Source: an uncultured Alphaproteobacteria bacterium (GTDB lineage Bacteria > Pseudomonadota > Alphaproteobacteria > HIMB59). From it: a DNA stretch of 47,765 nucleotides. The stretch's first letter is position 1; each line of letters opens with the position of its first letter. Shown piece by piece: positions 44,906-47,765 of the stretch. The notes under the pieces are model-generated. The model saw nothing but the letters and a program-made list of their open reading frames with translations. It made no database searches and was not told where the DNA came from. A program made the translations under genes and the position numbers. The stretch is taken from contig CACNLH010000012.1 of assembly GCA_902621205.1 (NCBI GenBank), positions 1 through 47,765 of the forward strand, read 5' to 3'.

Positions 44906-45319
44906 TTAAATATAGGTTTCAGCTTTTAAAATATCTAATATTAACATAAATGTAAAATAACCAGCATTTATAAATACAATAAAACTAAACATATAAATAA
45001 TTTCTTTTGAGACATTTTCACTTACAAAATTAGGAAAAAAATATTTTCCAAGAAGAAAACTTATTTCTGAATATATTACTGTTATTGTAGCAGCAATAAA
45101 AAGAACGTAAGTAAATTTTCCAAAAAAATTTACAACTAATAAACTAGCAAAAGTAATTAATAATAAAAAAAGAGAAGAATATATTGACAAATTTGAAATT
45201 GTTAATTTTTTTTTATAAATTTTTCTTGTTAGGAGTAGTAAAAAAAAAATTATTGTTAATATTGATGAAATTAAAAAAACCTTAGTGTTATAAAGAGAGT
45301 CTGAAAAAAAAATGTCCAA
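44906..45319 (-). CDS. four-helix membrane protein of unknown function
   Basis: A 137-residue protein with four hydrophobic stretches (about 12-30, 42-62, 66-88, 112-132) and basic residues at the first loop (RKIYKKK). No family recognised. The start is TTG four nucleotides after the stop of a 30-residue single-helix peptide. YqaA starts 11 nt after its stop, so these are probably one transcript. The absence of any alternative ATG near the N terminus supports TTG. Confidence 0.55.
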   Translation of the reverse strand: MDIFFSDSLYNTKVFLISSILTIIFFLLLLTRKIYKKKLTISNLSIYSSLFLLLITFASLLVVNFFGKFTYVLFIAATITVIYSEISFLLGKYFFPNFVSENVSKEIIYMFSFIVFINAGYFTFMLILDILKAETYI

Positions 45320-45322
45320 AAA

Positions 45323-45415
45323 TTATTTTTTTCTAATTTTTCTGATAGTCATCACTGAAAGGTACAATACAAAGAATATTAAAGCAAATGCTCCAATTAA
45401 AAATATCCATTTCAT
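45323..45415 (-). CDS. 30-residue single-helix membrane micropeptide
   Basis: ATG at 45415 to TAA encodes one hydrophobic helix (WIFLIGAFALIFFVLYLSVM, residues 3-22) and a basic end (RKIRKK), predicted N-out/C-in. A perfect TATAAT on the minus strand (45422-45427) ends 6 nt before the ATG, with no Shine-Dalgarno, the same leaderless-like geometry as the nine-cysteine micropeptide. It would be the first gene of the run 30-aa peptide, 137-aa protein, YqaA, 61-aa protein, 160-aa protein. The size resembles small membrane subunits such as CcoQ, without sequence proof. Confidence 0.5.
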   Translation of the reverse strand: MKWIFLIGAFALIFFVLYLSVMTIRKIRKK

Positions 45416-45450
45416 AGGTTAATTATACAAATTTTGCTTTAAGTTGGAAG

Positions 45451-47765
45451 TTATGATCTCAAAACCCTAAGGTTTATATTAGCAATTACTAATCCGTATT
45501 TATCTTTGGAAAAAATTAATTTATCTTCAATATTCTCCCCAATATCTAGAATTACCTCTGATAAGGGGTTTAAAACTTCATCTTGTAGTAGTCTTTTCAA
45601 AGGTCTGGCTCCAAATAATGGATCAAACCCTTTTTCTTTTAAATAGTTAAAGGCTTCATCAGTAAAACCAATTGAAATACCTTTCGAGGAGACTCTTTTT
45701 TCGATTAGTTGAATTTGATTATTTAAAATCGCACTGATATTTTCTTTTGATAATTTGTTAAATAAAATTATGTCATCAATTCTATTCAAAAACTCTAATC
45801 GAAAATGATTTTTTAGCTCTTCAAGAGCAAGGTTCTTTTTTGTTGTATAGTCAAAATTATCATCAACAGGGATTTGTGAGCCAATATTAGAGGTCATGAT
45901 AATAAGAGTATTTTTAAAATTAACTATTTTTCCTTTAGAGTCTGTTAACCTACCATCATCTAAAATTTGTAGGAGAATATTAAATACATCGGGATGAGCT
46001 TTTTCAATTTCATCAAACAAAATAACCTGATACGGGCGTCTACGCACAGAGTCAGTTAACTTCCCACCATCATCGTAACCGACATAACCAGGCGGAGATC
46101 CAATAAGCTTACTTACTGAGTGTTTTTCCATGTACTCGGACATATCAAGCCTTAGCATTTGTTTTTCATTGTCAAAAACATATTCTGCTAGCGCTTTGGA
46201 TAATTCAGTTTTTCCTACACCAGTTGGTCCTAAAAAAAGGAACGAACCCAAAGGTTTATCAGGATCTTGAAGACCTGCTTTTGAAATCTTAATTGCCTTA
46301 GATACTTTCTCAATAGCATCTTGTTGGCCAATAACTCTTTTTTCTAAGAGTTTTTCTATGTTTATTAGCTTATCTTTTTCGCCTCCGATAAGTTTTTCTA
46401 AAGGTATACCCGTCCACTTTGATACCACACTTGCGATATCTTCTGCATTAATAACTTCATTTATTATTGTAGCCTGCTCTGTTTTATTCAATTCTTCATA
46501 CTCTTTTTGAAGACTAGGGAGCAAGCCATACATGATTTCACTTGCTTTTGTTAAATCACCACTTCTTTGAGCACCTTCGAGGTCTTCTTTTGCTTGATCA
46601 ATTCTTTCATTTAAATTTCTTTTTGTATCTAGTATCTTTTTTTCTGACTCCCAAGTGCTATTGAGCATATTCAGTTTCTCTTGAATATCTGATATTTGAC
46701 TTTCAATTTTTTCATTTTTTTTCTCATCTTTTTCATTATCTTTTGAAAGAACATTTTTTTCCATCTGCAGTTTAATAAGATCTCTGTCAAGCTGGTCTAT
46801 TTCCTCAGGTTTACTGTCAATTTCCATTTTAACTTTACTCGCTGCCTCGTCCATTAAATCAATCGCTTTATCAGGCAAAAAACGATCAGTTATATATCGA
46901 TCAGATAATTGAACTGATGATAAAATAGCTTCATCACTAATTCTTATTCCGTGATGGATTTCATATTTTTCTTTTAGACCTCTTAAAATAGCAACAGCAT
47001 CAGTTGAAGAGGGCTCATTAACAAAAACTGGTTGAAAACGTCTAGTTAAAGCCGCATCTTTCTCAAAATATTTTTTATATTCATCTAAAGTTGTTGCACC
47101 AACGCAATGTAATTCACCTCTAGCTAATGCTGGCTTTAGCATGTTCGATGCATCCATCGCCCCATCTGTCTTTCCAGCACCAACAAGCGTATGAATTTCA
47201 TCAATAAATAAAATAATTGAACCATTTTGTTTATGAATTTCTTTTAAGACATTTTGAAGTCTTTCTTCAAATTCTCCACGATACTTGGCACCAGCAAGCA
47301 ATAATCCTAGATCAAGAATACGAATAACTTTATTTTCTAATGAGCGTGGAACATCTTTATTTGCTATTCTTTGTGCTAATCCCTCTATCAATGCAGTTTT
47401 ACCCACACCAGGGTCTCCAATTAATATTGGATTATTTTTAGTTCTCCTTGATAAAACTTGAATAGTTCTTCTAATTTCCTCATCTCTTCCAATAACCGGA
47501 TCCAACTCTCTTTTTTGTGCTTTTTGAGTAACATTGATTGTATACTTTTCTAAAGCGTTAAAATTATCATCAGAATTTTCGCTTTCAGATTTTCCATCTT
47601 TTCTGAAATCTTGTATTTTTGTTTTAACTAATTCAAGACTTAGCCCATTTTTTTTTAATATTTTTTCAATTTGGTCATCTGATTTTATGCAACTTAAAAA
47701 TAAAGAGTCGATCGATACAAAACTATCTTGATTAGACTTTGCAATTGTTTCTGCATCTTCGAAAA
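45451..47765 (-). CDS. clpB: chaperone ClpB (partial, 5' end beyond the window)
   Basis: The AAA+ disaggregase ClpB, which threads aggregated proteins with DnaK/J. The open frame continues past the M/TTG at 47505 ([18 protein letters not shown]) to the window edge, so the visible 770 residues lack only about the first 80-90. Seen in order: the end of the N-domain, NBD1 with GDPGVGKT and a [10 protein letters not shown] Walker B, the coiled-coil middle domain (about 170 residues of Lys/Glu/Leu heptads), NBD2 with [19 protein letters not shown] and [12 protein letters not shown], and the [10 protein letters not shown] sensor region. The spacer to the 30-residue peptide is 35 bp. Confidence 0.97.
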   Translation of the reverse strand, partial: FEDAETIAKSNQDSFVSIDSLFLSCIKSDDQIEKILKKNGLSLELVKTKIQDFRKDGKSESENSDDNFNALEKYTINVTQKAQKRELDPVIGRDEEIRRTIQVLSRRTKNNPILIGDPGVGKTALIEGLAQRIANKDVPRSLENKVIRILDLGLLLAGAKYRGEFEERLQNVLKEIHKQNGSIILFIDEIHTLVGAGKTDGAMDASNMLKPALARGELHCVGATTLDEYKKYFEKDAALTRRFQPVFVNEPSSTDAVAILRGLKEKYEIHHGIRISDEAILSSVQLSDRYITDRFLPDKAIDLMDEAASKVKMEIDSKPEEIDQLDRDLIKLQMEKNVLSKDNEKDEKKNEKIESQISDIQEKLNMLNSTWESEKKILDTKRNLNERIDQAKEDLEGAQRSGDLTKASEIMYGLLPSLQKEYEELNKTEQATIINEVINAEDIASVVSKWTGIPLEKLIGGEKDKLINIEKLLEKRVIGQQDAIEKVSKAIKISKAGLQDPDKPLGSFLFLGPTGVGKTELSKALAEYVFDNEKQMLRLDMSEYMEKHSVSKLIGSPPGYVGYDDGGKLTDSVRRRPYQVILFDEIEKAHPDVFNILLQILDDGRLTDSKGKIVNFKNTLIIMTSNIGSQIPVDDNFDYTTKKNLALEELKNHFRLEFLNRIDDIILFNKLSKENISAILNNQIQLIEKRVSSKGISIGFTDEAFNYLKEKGFDPLFGARPLKRLLQDEVLNPLSEVILDIGENIEDKLIFSKDKYGLVIANINLRVLRS

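Noticed and set aside
45451-47505. ClpB starting at 47505 as a separate short form
   Set aside because: The frame is open and homologous to ClpB N-domain sequence through to the window edge. A second internal initiation, known for E. coli ClpB, would be near the end of the N-domain and cannot be judged without the full gene.
1-47765. CRISPR arrays, insertion sequences, prophage or integrase genes
   Set aside because: No spaced direct repeats, transposase or integrase-like protein was found on either strand. The sequence looks like compact core chromosome with a few lineage-specific genes.

Overview
The window is a compact, strongly AT-rich piece of bacterial chromosome. It almost certainly comes from a streamlined alphaproteobacterium of the marine SAR11/HIMB59/AEGEAN-169 type. 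The evidence is a three-gene proton-translocating transhydrogenase (pntAA-pntAB-pntB), a COQ9-family ubiquinone protein, a DUF1244 protein, a zf-CHCC (NDUFS6-like) zinc protein, a GCS2-type gshA with its own gshB, very short spacers and many 1-8 nt gene overlaps. The lineage call is inference from gene content, not from a marker alignment. No spacer exceeds about 250 bp, and I see no transposase, integrase, phage gene or CRISPR array.

Layout. Position 1-4120: a partial leftward gene, rightward ilvE, and a leftward run uvrC-pgsA-moaD-moaE, in which uvrC has a frameshift in a T8 tract that separates it from its C-terminal helix-hairpin-helix tail. Position 4217-11375: a LysR regulator, htpG coupled to a 58-residue zinc protein, then a rightward operon of leucyl aminopeptidase, lytic-transglycosylase lipoprotein, gshA and gshB. 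Position 11364-19143: AsmA-like protein, Ca/Na antiporter, uvrB, aspartate-type aminotransferase, pyruvate kinase. Position 19191-26976: DUF1244, oligoendopeptidase F, ABC1-type kinase, pntAA-AB-B, rpsU, COQ9 and a small secreted protein.

Position 27080-31046: an aldehyde dehydrogenase, glutamine-synthetase-like ligase and iron alcohol dehydrogenase trio that looks like a gamma-glutamylation route for an amino alcohol. Position 31043-35832: HisN-type phosphatase, DsbA/FrnE-like oxidoreductase, BASS transporter, hydroxyisobutyrate-dehydrogenase-like enzyme, hot-dog thioesterase and a one-cysteine peroxiredoxin. Position 35888-36030: a well-formed sigma70-type promoter followed by a GGA-rich, structured, non-coding transcript candidate. 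Position 36084-39112: SDR, heparin-lyase-like protein, tRNA-Thr(GGT), two tiny membrane proteins, a methyltransferase and an unusual 26-residue peptide with nine cysteines.

Position 39106-41544: a reduced Anbu (proteasome-like) locus with its circularly permuted ATP-grasp partner and a 52-residue membrane peptide, without the alpha-E and transglutaminase genes that usually accompany it. Position 41548-47765: a CRTAC1-like FG-GAP protein, a cysteine-rich secreted protein of unknown function, a five-gene run of mostly unknown small membrane/secreted proteins including YqaA, and clpB running off the right edge.

The best candidates for something undescribed are the GGA-rich RNA (about 35923-36030), the nine-cysteine micropeptide (39032-39112), the frameshifted uvrC, the gamma-glutamyl trio, and the reduced Anbu locus with its extra micropeptide.
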